A stretch of DNA of 64,000 nt from Chionoecetes opilio (lineage: Eukaryota; Arthropoda; Malacostraca; Decapoda; Majidae), in contig JACEEZ010020517.1 of the NCBI GenBank assembly GCA_016584305.1, forward strand, positions 175,001-239,000. The letters run 5' to 3'. A program made the position numbers and the translations under genes. Of the stretch, positions 25,101 to 39,716 are shown piece after piece (position 1 is the first letter of the stretch; the number at the start of each line of letters is the position of its first letter). The notes under the pieces are model-generated. The model saw only the letters and a program-made list of their open reading frames with translations, did no database searches and was not told the origin of the DNA.

Positions 25101-28100
25101 GGTGGTAAATGATTGGAATGGACTCAGTCGTGGGGTAGTCAGTGCGGAGTCATTAGGGAGCTTTAAAAGGAGGCTGGATAATTTCATGGATGGAGATGCA
25201 AGATGGATGTAGGCAGTGTTAAGTAACAGGATCTACCACGTGTATATAGGCAGAGCTGGGCACTAAATGCATTGAATGTATTTAAATACTAAATACTAAA
25301 TACATGGGAGAAATGTATTTAAATACTAAATACATTTTACGAATGTATTTAAATACTAAATACTAAATACATCAATTGTATTTAAATACATTTGTAAATA
25401 CATTTTAAATACACACAAATTTTAACATGTCCGAAAAAAATGAATTTCCTTAGGATTTCCTTAGATTATGCATTTCCTTAAAAATTTCCTTCTCAGGCTT
25501 AAATTTCCTTGAAATCCGGACATTTCCTTGGCAGTGGAAACCCTGGTTCACTGTAACATCGGGGTTGCCAGATAGCTGGGCGGGTTTATGGCCAAATTAA
25601 CTGATAAAAAAGTATTTCTATTTTTTTATTAAATGTATTTAAATACAATGTATTTAAATACTCATAAAAGTATTTAAATACTGTATTTAAATACATGACA
25701 ACCAATGTATTTATAAATACATTTCTAAATACACAAATGTATTTAAATACAATTGTATTTAAATACTGCCCAGCTCTGTATATAGGCCTCCCAGCCTCTT
25801 GTAGCTTCCTTATTTTCTTATGAGCATTTCTTTGCCAGGTGTTTGTGGACCAGGTGACGGAGCACGTGGTGACGGTGACGCGCCACAACCCCGTCACGCA
25901 CCAGAGTGTGGTGCTGGTCGCCTACACCGCCTTCAGGCCCCCGGCACAGATCCAGGCGGGAAGCATACGTCCCCTCAAGGTGCAGGGACGCCTCGAGGAA
26001 ATCATCTTTGAAATGCAAGTCAAGGGGAAGAAGCCTGGGTGAGTGTATAAAGGTTTGGTTGATTGATGGATTTAATGTCAAAAAAAAAGTGGAATGTGTC
26101 AGACTATATATTTTTGGAATAATACTGATTTTTGAAGAGAAGTCAATGTATTCTTATGGTATGAGGCTGATTTTGAAGAGAAGTCAATGTATTCTTATGG
26201 TATGAGGCTGATTTTGAAGAGAAGTCAATGTATTCTTATGGTATGAGGCTGATTTTGAAGAGAAGTCAATGTATTCTTATGGTATGAGGCTGATTTTGAA
26301 GAGAAGTCAATGTATTCTTATGGTATGAGGCTGATTTTGAAGAGAAGTCAATGTATTCTTATGGTATGAGGCTGATTTTGAAGAGAAGTCAATGTATTCT
26401 TATGGTATGAGGCTGATTTTGAAGAGAAGTCAATGTATTCTAATGGTATGAGGCTGATTTTGAAGAGAAGTCAATGTATTCTAATGGTATGAGGCTGATT
26501 TTGAAGAGAAGTCAATGTATTCTAATGGTATGAGGCTGATTTTGAAGAGAAGTCAATGTATTCTAATGGTATATCTCTTAATATTGACGGTATTTACATC
26601 TTCACAATGGTAATCACTCCATTTCCCTTTGGTCTGTAATAACACTTTAGCCCCTTCATGCCCAGATCTTTCCTTGGCTATATAAAATTGTCTGTTGTTA
26701 GCCATAAAATTACGAAAAAGGAACTGAATAAACCAAATGAGTTAGTGGACAAGGATACTAAACAGGTCATAACTATAAAATATTGCTTATAGTCACTACA
26801 AATCGTCTGATGGTACCCAAATTACAATGGAAATTACGTTCTGGGTCTCAAGGGGTTAACATTGAATAGCTTATAGGTGTCAATTTTCAGTCTTGTAACC
26901 TAAGCACAATTTTCAGAGAGGAGGACAAGAAGATCCCGGGAGTGTTCGTGCCGGACTTGGAGTTCATCAACGGCTTGGACGGCTTCTCTGTGGAGGCGAG
27001 GGAACACCTGACGCCCGCACAGTCCAGCTTTGTGCAGGTCACGTCCGGCGATGACGCCGACATGACGGTGTGCGAATACACCTCCAGCTTCACGCCGGGT
27101 TCTGTCATTGCCTTCAGGTAGGGTTGGCGGCATTACCATAGGAAGGATGCACTTATATTTATCTGCCTTATATGTTAAAAACAACAACATTCCTTTAGGG
27201 GAGTTCCATAGCAAAGTTCAGTTTTAATGTGCAGTGTTTCTTTCCTCTGTCAGGTTAAGTCTGCTGCCGCGCGCTCAGTCCGCCGTTAACAAGATTCGTG
27301 GAACACTTTCAGAGTTTGGTTATAAGGTAATAATATAGAGTGGGCATTAATTTAGTTACAATCTCAGTCTGGCCATGTTGTTGATCCACGTACTCTTGGT
27401 GGGCATGTAATAATTGTCACGTACTAAAGTATTTGAGCGATTTTTGTTATTTATAAAAGTTCAATGGCGGACAGATTCTAATACTGTTAAATCTTCCATG
27501 CTTCATCAGGATGCAGTTGTAAGTTGATATTTAGTTGACGGGATTTATATTTATTGTATGCAAGTGAATGAAAAGTTCTTAATGATGTTTAAGAAGTTCA
27601 GACTGTTGGAGTAACATGCACTGGATGCTTTGAGGTTCCAAAATCTACGTTTTTCCTTACAAAGTTTTATTCATCTTAATCATACATATATACAGCTGCA
27701 TATAGCATACATACATACATATATACAGCTGCATACAGCATACATACATACATATATACAGCTGCATACAGCATACATACATACATATATACAGCTGATA
27801 TTGCCAGTACTACTAATCTACTCTATTTAGCAAAAAAATATCCAGTCATTTGAAATATATTTAGTACTCCTTAGGGAATGTGAGAGAAAGTATAATATTA
27901 AGAAATGATTTAGATTTTCTTAGTCTAGGAGAAAATAATGTAACATGGAAACCACCTCACGCTTCCAGTCAAGGATTTCTGAAGTCACCACGCACAACCC
28001 GGAGCTGACGGAGATCATGAACGACCTGAGTCTGGGCGACCTGAACCGTGTGCTGTACCGCTGCGACGACGAGGAGAAGGACGAGGGACGGGGCTGGGGC

Positions 28101-31100
28101 GCCTATGCCATCCCCGGCCACGGCCCTCTGCTCTACTGCGGCCTGCAAGGTAACGCGTTTAACCCCTTCACTTAATATGATACACATCTACGCCCATGCC
28201 TCGCCTAGTGGCCTTAACCCCTTCACGCCCAGATCTTTCCTTGGCTATAAAAAAAATTGTATGTTGTCAGAGCCATAAAAGTACGAAAAATAACTGAATA
28301 TACCAAATTAGTTAGTCAACAAGGATACTAAACAGGACATCTCTATAAAATATTGCTTATATTCACTAAAAGTCATCTAATGGTACCCAAATTACAATGG
28401 AAATTACGTTAACATGATATGCATCTACGCCCGTTCCTCGCTGAGTGGGATTTCCAACTAAACAAGAAGCAGAACTATTTGTTTTTTGTTTTAAGTCACC
28501 CACGTGTTTAGGGTCAGGCAAGTTCTGGGAAAAGTTTAAATATACATGTAAATAAAAAAAATTCATAAGAAATTAAACAATAAAACATTTTACATTGCAT
28601 TGTTTGTTAGCTTACAAATGTACAAGTTCAAATGTAGCCAACATCTCTGTGAGCCTCTGATCCCAGTGCTTCTGCCACACCTGCAATGCTTCCCAAAAGT
28701 CCTGTTCATGGCGTCAAGTGCCATGTTTAACTTGCTCAGGATTTCCTCTGCAGTGTCAAAATAGATTTCAGCTTAAACTTTATCTTTCGGAAAATAAAAT
28801 TGCAGGGATCCAAATGCAGCGAGTGTGGGTTGAGGAGCTGCGGTGGTGTGGGTATTTTTGAAAAACCTGCAAGTTTTCAATTCACTCGCAGTGTTATATT
28901 GTCGTAATGCGGCACCTAATTTCCACTATGCAATGGGCTTACCGACTCATCAAAGTTACTGCTTGTTCCTGCTGTGTGTGCAAGATTCATGCTCAGTTTG
29001 CTCACAACAGGAATATTTTTGGAATATTTTCTATGGTGCCTGGTTTTCTATGGAAGTCATGCTTTTGTATTTGAATCGCACTGTCTTCCTTCCTGCAGGT
29101 GTTGTGTCTGTGCTCAGTGAGATCCGAGTGATCAACGACCTCGGGCATCCGCTGTGTGGCAACCTGCGCGACGGCGACTGGCTGGCCGAGTACATTGTCG
29201 GCCGCTTGAAGTTTGAGCCGTCGACGCAGCGCCTGGCAGCCTGGCTAGAGGTGAGCAGGAATGAGAGGCTTGTTACATAAGAACATAAGACAATAAGGAA
29301 GCTACAAGAGGCCGTGAGACTTACACGAGGTAGTTCCTGTTACTTAACTCTACCTACATCCACCTCTCTTCCCCATCCATGTATTTATCCAGACTCTTTT
29401 TAAAGACCCCAATAGACTCCACATTGACCACCTGATGACTGAGTCCATTCCAATTGTTGTGCTGATTGTTATCATATGGAAAGCCTCTATGATGAACAAG
29501 ACAATCCCTACATTGCCTTATAAAGGATCGTAACTTTATTGCTTTCCACCGCTTGGTATGAACAACATTATGTGGATCAGAAGGGAGCTGAAACTTGGAG
29601 TTGAAAATAAAACTGCATTGCTTACCTCCCATTGCTAAAGATATTATTTCATCACCATAACTTTCTTGAGGAGATTCACACTTAAACCTGGAATAATGCT
29701 GTAATGTTTTGATCCTATAAGCATGCAACTTTAGCTTCACATAACACTGTAGCTTATCCATGATCTGTGTGTGTGTGTGTAGGTTATCCATGATCTGTGT
29801 GTGTGTGTTATTCATGATCTGTGTGTGTGTGTGTGTTATTCATGATCTCTGTGTGTGTGTGTGTATAGGTTATCCATGATCTGTGTGTGTGTGTGTAGGT
29901 TATCCATGATCTGTGTGTGTGTGTGTAGGTTATCCATGATCTGTGTGTGTGTGTGTGTTATTTATGATCTGTGTGTGTGTGTGTAAGTTATTCATGATCT
30001 CTGTGTGTGTGTGTGTGTGCAGGAAGTGTTTGGCAGCCTGAGTGAGGTGCCGCGCTACCTCATCCCGGCTTACTTTGACTCCATCATCACCAGCCTCTAC
30101 CTCACCCTCATCAACAGGGCCTGGGCGCTCATGGGAGAGTAAGTACTTTTTTGCCCCTTAGAGACAACACTAGTTTTTTTATAAGACATTAAGCTTCAAG
30201 GCTGAAAGTATTTAACCTCTTCACACCCAGATATTTCCTTTGCTATAAAAAAATGGTCTGTTGTCGAGCCATAAATTTAAGAAAAGTAACTGAATATACC
30301 AAATGAGTTAGTCGACAAGGATGCTAAACAGGTCATATCTATAAAATATTGCTTATATTCACTAAAAATCGTCTAAGGGTGGCCAAATTACAATGGAATT
30401 TACGTTCTGGGCCTCAAGGAGTAAAGACAACATTAGTTTTTCATAAGACATTAATCCCTTGAGGCCCAGAACGTAATTTCCATTGTAATCTGGGTACCAT
30501 TAGACGATTTTAATGAATATGAGCAATATTTTATAGATATGACCTGTTTAGTATCCTCGTCTACTAGTTAATTTGGTATATTAAGTTACTTTTCGTAATT
30601 TTATGGGTAACAGACAATTTTATATAGCAAAGGAAAGATCGAAGGGGTTAAAGACATTAGTTATTTATAAGACATTTATCTTCAGGACATTGAAAGTATT
30701 TACTAATCATTCAACAGCAAATTACTGTGTATGTCCCATCATGAGCATTATTGTTATCTTTGCAGATTTATCTCTGGGGGATCAAACTTTGTCAAGGCTC
30801 TTGGGTTATGCTCAGTGCAGTTTTGTGGCACCGTCAAGTCTGCTTTGCTGCCGGCGTTGTCGCCACACCTGCGGGACCCCAAACCCCCCACCGTGTCCGA
30901 CGGCTCCGGCGGCCACATACAGCTGTCTGCCACCATTGCCGCTGGTGAGTGCAATGATCTAGTGTTTCTGTTGAGTGATTAAACCGTGAATAAAATTTGT
31001 CCATCTGTCTACCGTAGATAACACTATAGTCGCCAGTCACTCGCCACTGCACTAATGTCGCCAGGTGTCATATATTAAAAAAATTTGCATCACTACAGAC

Positions 31101-34100
31101 TTTTATGTGCCACTGAAGAGGCATGCACAGTAGTTTATATTATGTACATCACACTCCATGTCTTCAGTGGCACATAAAAGTCTGTAGTGATGCTAAAATG
31201 TGTAATATATTGTGCCTGGCGACATTAGTGCAGTGGCGACTATAGTGTAGCAATGCTTCTTCCATTGAGCATCTTATTCACTTTGTCACTTAGATTTTGT
31301 TCCATACAAATATTTTTCAAACTGACATTTTCATGGATGAATTTGTATTTCGCTCCCTCAGGGCTGCCGCACTTCTCGGTGGGCTACATGCGGAACTGGG
31401 GCCGCGACACCTTCATCGCCCTGCCTGGGAACCTTCTTATCCCCAGCAGACATGATGAAGCCAGGTGGGTGGAGGAGTGCTGTTATTGTGCAGTCATGAT
31501 ACTTCTGTTCTTAACCCCTTGAGACCCAGAACGTAATTTCCATTGTTATTTGGGTACCATAAGACAATTCTAATCAATATTTTAGAGATATGACCTGTTT
31601 AGTACCCTTGTCCACTAGCTAATTTTGTATATTGAGTTAGTTTTTGTAATTTAATGGCTAACAACAGATGATTTTATGTAGCAAAAGAAAGATCTGGGCG
31701 TGAAGGGGTAACGGCAACACTCGGATCAGGTCCAATCAAAAAGTTCCTGGACTACACTTGATCAAAAAAAAGACTACCAAATACCCGATTTAGATTTGGC
31801 CGAGTAATCACAACGATTTTGACGCATCACTGTCAATTTCTTCAATGTTTTAAAGTGTTATGCTTTTTGAAGGTAACTTTAGCTTCACATAATGCTGTAG
31901 TGTTATGACCGTATAAACACGTAACTTTAGCTTCACATAATGCTGTAATGTTATGACCGTATAAACACGTAACTTTAGCTTCACATAATGCTGTAATGTT
32001 ATGACCGTATAAACACGTAACTTTAGCTTCACATAATGCTGTTGTGTTATGACCGTATAAACACGTAACTTTAGACTGACCTCTCGTTATCCCGTTATCC
32101 TTCAGTGACATTCTGCCCCTCTTGGAGTGACTGCCAATCATGTCGTTCAGCTCATTTACCTCATTGCTATAGAGAGGACCTGCTTTCACATTTCAACGGT
32201 CTGCATTGACTATTCTCTGAGCTTGACACAGACACTGATGTTTGCTTTCTGCTCAAGTCGGAGGTCTAAACTGAAATTGTATTTGAGCGCGTGAACTTGG
32301 TCACAAAATCATGTGTAGCACACATCCCAACGTTAAAAGAATGACGCCACGCGGCATACTAAACTAGAACCGTGACTGCTTGGCTCATACTTGGCGCACA
32401 CACTGTTTCTTTGCTAAGTGAACCAGATTTCACGTAATGGGAATTAATTGGGCACGCGTCTGGGAATGGGAAGTTGCCTTTCTTGAGATGTTTTGTTTCA
32501 TATTGATAGTTTAATACATGTTAATACATATAAATACATACATATTGATAGTTTAATACATGTTAATACATATAAATACATACATATTGATAGTTTAATA
32601 CATGTTAATACATATAAATACATACATAATTGATAGTTTAATAAATGCATGCAACTCATCGATATACAGTTTTACATTTGAATATGATTTTCATTTATAT
32701 ACCTCAAGGATTATGTAAAAAAAAATCTCAGTCAGCATGTCAGTTTGACTACTTAAGCATACCATTCATTTCTGCAGAACACTGTATATTAAGTTAGTGT
32801 CCTTGTGTCAGGTGGATCCTCCTGGCCTTTGCGGGCACCCTGCGCCACGGCCTCATCCCCAACCTGCTGGACGGCGGCAAGAAGGCGCGCTTCAACTGCC
32901 GGGACTCCTTCTGGTTCTGGCTGCAGGCTATTCAAAGGTAAACATCATGTACTATGTAATAAGTAGCACAGTGGTAATCATGTATGTGTGTATGATTGTA
33001 TGTGATACGTAACACAGTGGTATTGTATATAAGCTTATTCCTGAGAGACTGAATCTACGTGTTATTAAGGGAGTGCAAGGGATAGTATTATTAAGGCATG
33101 CAAGCTATTCAAAGGTAATCATGGATGTGTGTGTGTAATAAGTAGCACAGTGGTATTAATAATTATTCCTGGGAGACTGAATCATATGTGAAGGGGGCTC
33201 AGTTTTAGTATTCTATTCTATTAGTATTCTATTAATTGGCAGCTCGCTTCGCTCGCTGTCGCTTACCATAAGACCCGTGGAACCAAGTTTCCGCCAAAAA
33301 GTGTATAACTACTCCTAAATATTGTCGGATTGAGCTGAAATTTGACATGCAAGTAGAGCTGTCAAAATCAATGGGGGTCGTCGGAAGAAACTTTTTGCGT
33401 AAAACAAGCCCTTAATGAGTAATAAGCGTAAACTACTCCTAATTATTGTCGGATTGAGCTGAAATTCGACATGCAAGTAGTGCTGTCAAAATCAAAGGGG
33501 GTCTGTGCAACAAACTTTTTGCATAGAACAAGCCCTTAATGAGTAATTCACGTAATGAGTTAATTGGCTGGAACGTGGCTCGCTGTCACGTTCCAGCCGC
33601 AAGAACTGAGCCAAAAGCAAAGGGCCGGAGGCTGGACGTCTATACTTGATAGTAGTTGATTATTATTAGTATTTTTTTTAATGTAATAAGTAGCCTAGTG
33701 TTATTAATAGCTCATTTCTGGGAGACTGAATCCTATGTGAAGAGGATGGTTTTAGTATGTATGTGTATGTAGTAGTGTATTAGTAGATGTGTATTTAGTG
33801 AGTGTTAGTGTTCTCATGTTTAAGATTCAATGTTTTCTTATAGATACGTGACAGTTGTGCCGGACGGTCACCTGATTCTGAAGGACAAGGTTTCCCGTCT
33901 CTATCCAACAGACGATTCTCCGCCACAAGAGCCGGGGAAACATGTGAGTGTGTGGCTACAGTGGCGGCCTTAACCCCTGCACGCCCAGATCTTTCCTTGG
34001 CTATAAAAAAATGTCTGTTGTCGAGCCATAAAATTACGAAAAGTAACAATATACCAAATTAGTTAGTGGACAAGGATACTAAACAGGTCATATCTGCTCA

Positions 34101-37100
34101 TATTCACTAAGAATTGTCTAATGGTACCCAAATTACAATGGAAATTACGTTCTGGGTCTCAAGGGGTTAAAACATACATTAATTACCCTTAGCAAACTTC
34201 AGTGATAATGAAATAGAGTATTATTTGTTGAAAAACCCCTTCACGCCAGATCTTTCCTTTGCTATATAAAATCATCTGTTGTTAAGCCATAACATAACAA
34301 AAAGTAACTTAATATACCTAATCAGTTAGTGGACAAGGATACTAAACAGGTCATAGCTATAAAATATTGCTTATAGTCACTACAAATCATCTAATGGTAC
34401 CCAAATTACAATGGTAATTACGTTCTGGGCCTCAAGGGGTTAACTTATTTGGGCCAAGTGGAGGAAATTATTGATCCATTTACAAAAATCTGACCAATAA
34501 TATCATTCCTGTTGGTATAGATGTTAACCCTTTGAGGCCCAGAACGTAATTCCCATTGTAATTTGGCCATCATTTGACTATTTTAATGAATTATAAGCAA
34601 TATTCTTTAGGTATGACCCGTTTAGTATCCTTGTCCACTAACTACTTTGGTATATTGAGTTACTTTTCGTGATTTCATGGATAACAACAGACTATTTTCA
34701 CACAGCAAAGGGAAGATCTGGGCGTGAAGGGTAAACAAAATTGTGTTCATACTATAGTAAATATATTTTTTGTCACTTTTAGCAATCTTAATTACCCAAA
34801 TCATTATCTTAAAGTTCTACTGCTATTGCTCCATCTTAATTATCCTATTTCCTTAAAGTTCATACTCTATTATCCATCTTAAATTATCCATATATCTTTA
34901 AGTTATACTCCATGTACTCCACTTAATATCCATCATATCTTTATAAATTCATATGCTATTACTCCATCAAATTACTCATTTCTTTAAAGTTCATATGCTA
35001 TTACTCCATCTTAAATTACCCATCATTATCTTTAAAGTTCATACTGCTATTATCCATCTAAATTACCATCTTATCTTTAAGTTATACTGCTATTACTCCA
35101 TCTTAAATTACCAATATTTTCTTTAAGTCATAAGGCTATTACTCCATCTTAAATACCACATTATCTTAAGTTCATATGCTACTTAATCATCTAATACCAT
35201 CATTATCTTTAAGTTCATACTGTATTACTCCATCTTAAATTATCCATCATTATCTTTAAAGTTCATACTGCTATTACTCCATCTTAAATTATCCATCATT
35301 ATCTTTAAAGTTCATACTGCTATTACTCCATCTTAAATTATCCATCATTATCTTTAAAGTTCATACTGCTATTACTCCATCTTAAATTATCCATCATTAT
35401 CTTTAAAGCATTGTGTTCATACTGCTAATCTATTCTTGTATTTTTTTCACGTTTCTATAGACTTTAAATACTGTAATAGCAAATACTGTAAATAAAATCA
35501 AATGAAATACGTACTGTAGTTTAATAGATTTTAATAATTTTCAAACTGGTGTTCCGATGTGCAGGATCAGCCGTTGGAGGAGGTGATCCAGGAGGGTCTG
35601 CAGCACCACTTCCAGGGCATCAAGTTCAGGGAGAGGAACGCCGGCTTCCAGATTGACCGCCAGATGAACGATGACGGATTCAACAACAATGTGGGCGTCG
35701 ATCTGGAGACAGGTGAGCAAAGTATTCTTATTAATGAAAACAATCACTGCTGATGTAAGTTTGTTGGCTATTTGACGTGAACACAAACACTGCAACATGT
35801 GTAGAATAGAAAATAGTGGTTCTTCTTTCCGTTTAATGTCAGTTTTTCCCATGATTTTTATGAGGGTAGACGAAGTGGTTAAAGATACATATTAATAAAA
35901 AATCACTATCATTAGAATAGTAAGTTTGTTTATTAAGTCCAATGGTAATATTGTGTTTTTATCTCTAGGATGTGTAAATTATTTGCTTGTGAAAAGTTTG
36001 CCATGTGTTAAGTTCCACCCTACCTACTTGAGAAAAGATTTTTGTATATAAGAAAAAATCAAAACCTTTATTCATCATCCAACTTTGTTTAGATGTCTGA
36101 CTAGCAACTCTTAGAGTAGCTTAGACTGTAGAGAGACTGTAGAGAGCGCTGCCAGTATATAATTTATAAGTAGAAGACTATGCTACTGCTATACTCTGTT
36201 TTTCTTAACGAGGTGAAAAATCCTGCCCCCTTGCTGCTTACTGACTGATATTTGATGCCAGGAGAAGGGAATAGTACACTTCTTCTAAATTACAGTTGTA
36301 TTTTATCATAGTTAACCATATTATCAGGTAAACATAGGCATCATTTTAAGCACGAGACCTTAAAATAAAATGAAATTTTTGCCTCGTTAAAAAAATAGAC
36401 TATAGGTGGTAAAACTCCCTCCTTATTCATTTAAAAACTCTCTCTCTTTTCTTCCATTAGTAACTATCCACTACCAGAGATTCACATTTGCTATCACGGA
36501 ATATTGGAGTTGGAATATTTCTTTTCATTTCATTCGCTCTTTATCCTTGCATCGAGTCGTGATAGGAGTACAAAAAGGTAATCAAAGTGAAATTGGAATT
36601 GTAGGTACAGGTGTAACTGGATCTTGTTTCAGGTAAGAAGAGAGAGAGAGGAGGCCAAGTAATGTGTGTTGTTTTTCACAAATGAATAAAGTTTCAACCA
36701 AGAATTCTTTCTGTCAACAGGCTTTGTGTATGGTGGTTCCGTGCATAACTGTGGCACCTGGATGGACAAGATGGGGTCCAGTGAGCAGGCGGGCACCAAG
36801 GGCAAGCCGGCGACACCCCGCGACGGCAGTGCGGTAGAGATTGTGGGTCTGTGCAAGGCTGCTCTCGCCTTCCTGGGCCGCATGCACACAGAGGGGAAAT
36901 ACACCTTCAACAGTGTGGAGCGCTGTGATGAAACAGGTATGTGGGAATGCTTGATGCCCATACTCTATTCGTATTGACAAGGACACTCACTATTCGTTTT
37001 GGCAAGGACACTCACTATTCGTTTTGACAAGGACACTCACTATTCGTTTTGACAAGGACACTCACTATTCATTTTGACAAGGACACTCACTATTCATTTT

Positions 37101-39628
37101 GGCAAGGACACTCACTATTCATTTGGCAAGGACACTCACTATTCATTTGGGCAAGGACACTCACTATTCATTTTGGCAAGGACACTCACTATTCATTTTG
37201 GCAAGGACACTCACTATTCATTTTGGCAAGGACACTCACTATTCATTTTGGCAAGGACACTCACTATTCATTTTGCAAGGACACTCACTATTCATTTGGG
37301 CAAGGACACTCACTATTCATTTGGGCAAGGACACTCACTATTCATTTGGGCAAGGACACTCACTATTCATTTTGACAAGGACACTCACTATTCATTTTGA
37401 CAAGGACACTCACTATTCATTTTGACAAGGACACTCACGATAGCTTAGCCCTGGCGACTCCACTTCCCCCGGCACGCTGGGTAGCCTAGACACTTGATGT
37501 GTAGTGAACATAAAATGCTCGCTGATATCAAGTATCTCAGCTATTCAGCCCACCGGGGGAAGTGGTCGCCAGGGCTAAGCTATCGTGAGTGTCCTTGCCA
37601 AAATGAATAGAGTATAGTTATCATTTAATTACATGGTTACAATAAATAGTGAATGATTTCAATACTGTTTATGTGAGGAAAAGCCTGAAAACTAAACTCG
37701 GGAAAAAAGCAAGATCATGATGGCATTTGAAGTATAATTGAGTTTGCAGATCAATACAGAATGAGTGCAGGTGGAACAAATGTAAAGTAATGATAGGTGG
37801 ATAGATGGAAGGATCTTGTAGCCTCAATACACGGGAATAAGTCTGAGGTTCCTTTGGACTACAAAGTATCAAGTTTATTTAGGTCTCCTTTACAGAATCT
37901 TTACCCTCTACGTTCAGATCTTCACCCAATCACTCCACCATCTGCTTAACCCCTTCACGCCCAGATCTTTCCTTTGCTATATGAAATTGTCTGTTGTTGT
38001 TAGCCATAAAATTACGAATAAATAACTGAATATACCAAATTAGTTAGTGGACAAGGATACTAAACAGGTCATAGCTATAAAATGTTGTTTATGTTACTTA
38101 AAATCGTCTAATGGAGGTTATATTACAATGAAAATTACGTTCTGGGTCTCAAGGGGTTAATATACATAAAATAAATCCCACGATCACCACTTTTAAATGA
38201 TTCACATAAATAAATCCCATGATACCACTTTTAAATAATTCACATACAATAAATCCCACGATCACCACTTTTAAATGATTTACATAAAATATATCCCATG
38301 ATCACCACTTTTAAATAATTCACATAAAATAAATCCCACGATCACCACTTTTAAATAATTCACATAAAATATATCCCATGATCACCACTTTTAAATGATT
38401 CTTTTAATAATAATTGTTCTTTCTACCACCCAGGAAAGGTCACCAAATGGTCCTATGAATTCTGGGAAAACAAGATCGTAGAAAACTTTGAGAAACACTT
38501 CTGGGTGAGTGAGACGCCCGAGCCTGAGCGGGAACCCAAACCCGAGCTGATCCACCGCCGGGGCATCTACAAGGACTCCCACAACGCCTCACAGTTCTGG
38601 GCAGACTTCCAACTGCGCTGCAACTTTCCCATTGCCCTCGCCGTGGTGAGTAGGGAGGGAGGGAGGGAGGGCGGGGTAGTCAAGGATTATAGATTCACAT
38701 TTTTAGAGTCGGGATAATGAGTCTAACCCGTCTAACCTCAAAATATAATGGGAAAAACTGATGTTAAACAGAAAGAAGAAGAGGAGTCGGGATAATGAGA
38801 CTTGATTGATTGATTGATTTAATGCCAAAAAAGGGGATATGTGCTTGTTATAATAATGAGTATATATATAATTATTGAATAATGAGACTTGTTACATTAA
38901 CTTGTCAGCGTTGCAACACCATGATCTTAGACGAGCATTACACACTTTGTCGCTCTGCTCTTTACAGTGTACATTAATACTGAATAGTGCTTCAAATTCC
39001 TGCTTCTCAATGTATCTTGTCTTTTATCATCTCATTTGTAGACCTGAAGTACACGCACAGCGAGTCATAATGATGTTATGTTTTCAGGCGCCCGAGTTGA
39101 CGACGCCCCAGAATGCCTGGGCTGCCTTGAAGACTGCCGAGGAGGTGTTGTTGGGGCCCCTGGGCATCAAGACGCTGGACCCCAAGGACTGGGGTTACAA
39201 CGGCAACTACGACAACGCCAACAACACGGCAGACTCCAAGTTGGCCCACGGCTTCAACTACCACCAGGGTCCCGTGAGTACTCATGTATTTATGACGCCC
39301 GCTACACGCTGAAATACAAAGTCTAGAGACAGTCGCACGACAATGTGTCTCGATTGTTGAGACAATCCGGATACAGAGTGGCGACAGTCCAGAGACACTT
39401 TGGACACACTGCGACTTTGTATCTGTATTGTCTAACAACTGTTGCGAGACAGTCGCTAGAAACTTCTGCCACTTTGTCGCTGGACTGTTGCCAGACAATT
39501 GAGAGACAGTCCAGTGACTTCTTGGCACTGTTGAACTATTCACCACGGGAATTTTGAGATGTCAGTTTATTGACAATCCACATTTGTAAATCTCAAAAAG
39601 TGATATTTCAGTCACAAGCCAAATGTAC

Positions 39629-39716
<88 letters not shown>

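Noticed and set aside
33566..33598. Rho-independent terminator-like hairpin
   Set aside because: Not a bacterial genome; the hairpin is part of a repeated element found twice.
36971..37425. Three overlapping 108-codon frames
   Set aside because: 25-bp repeat read in three frames; derived from a MITE arm.
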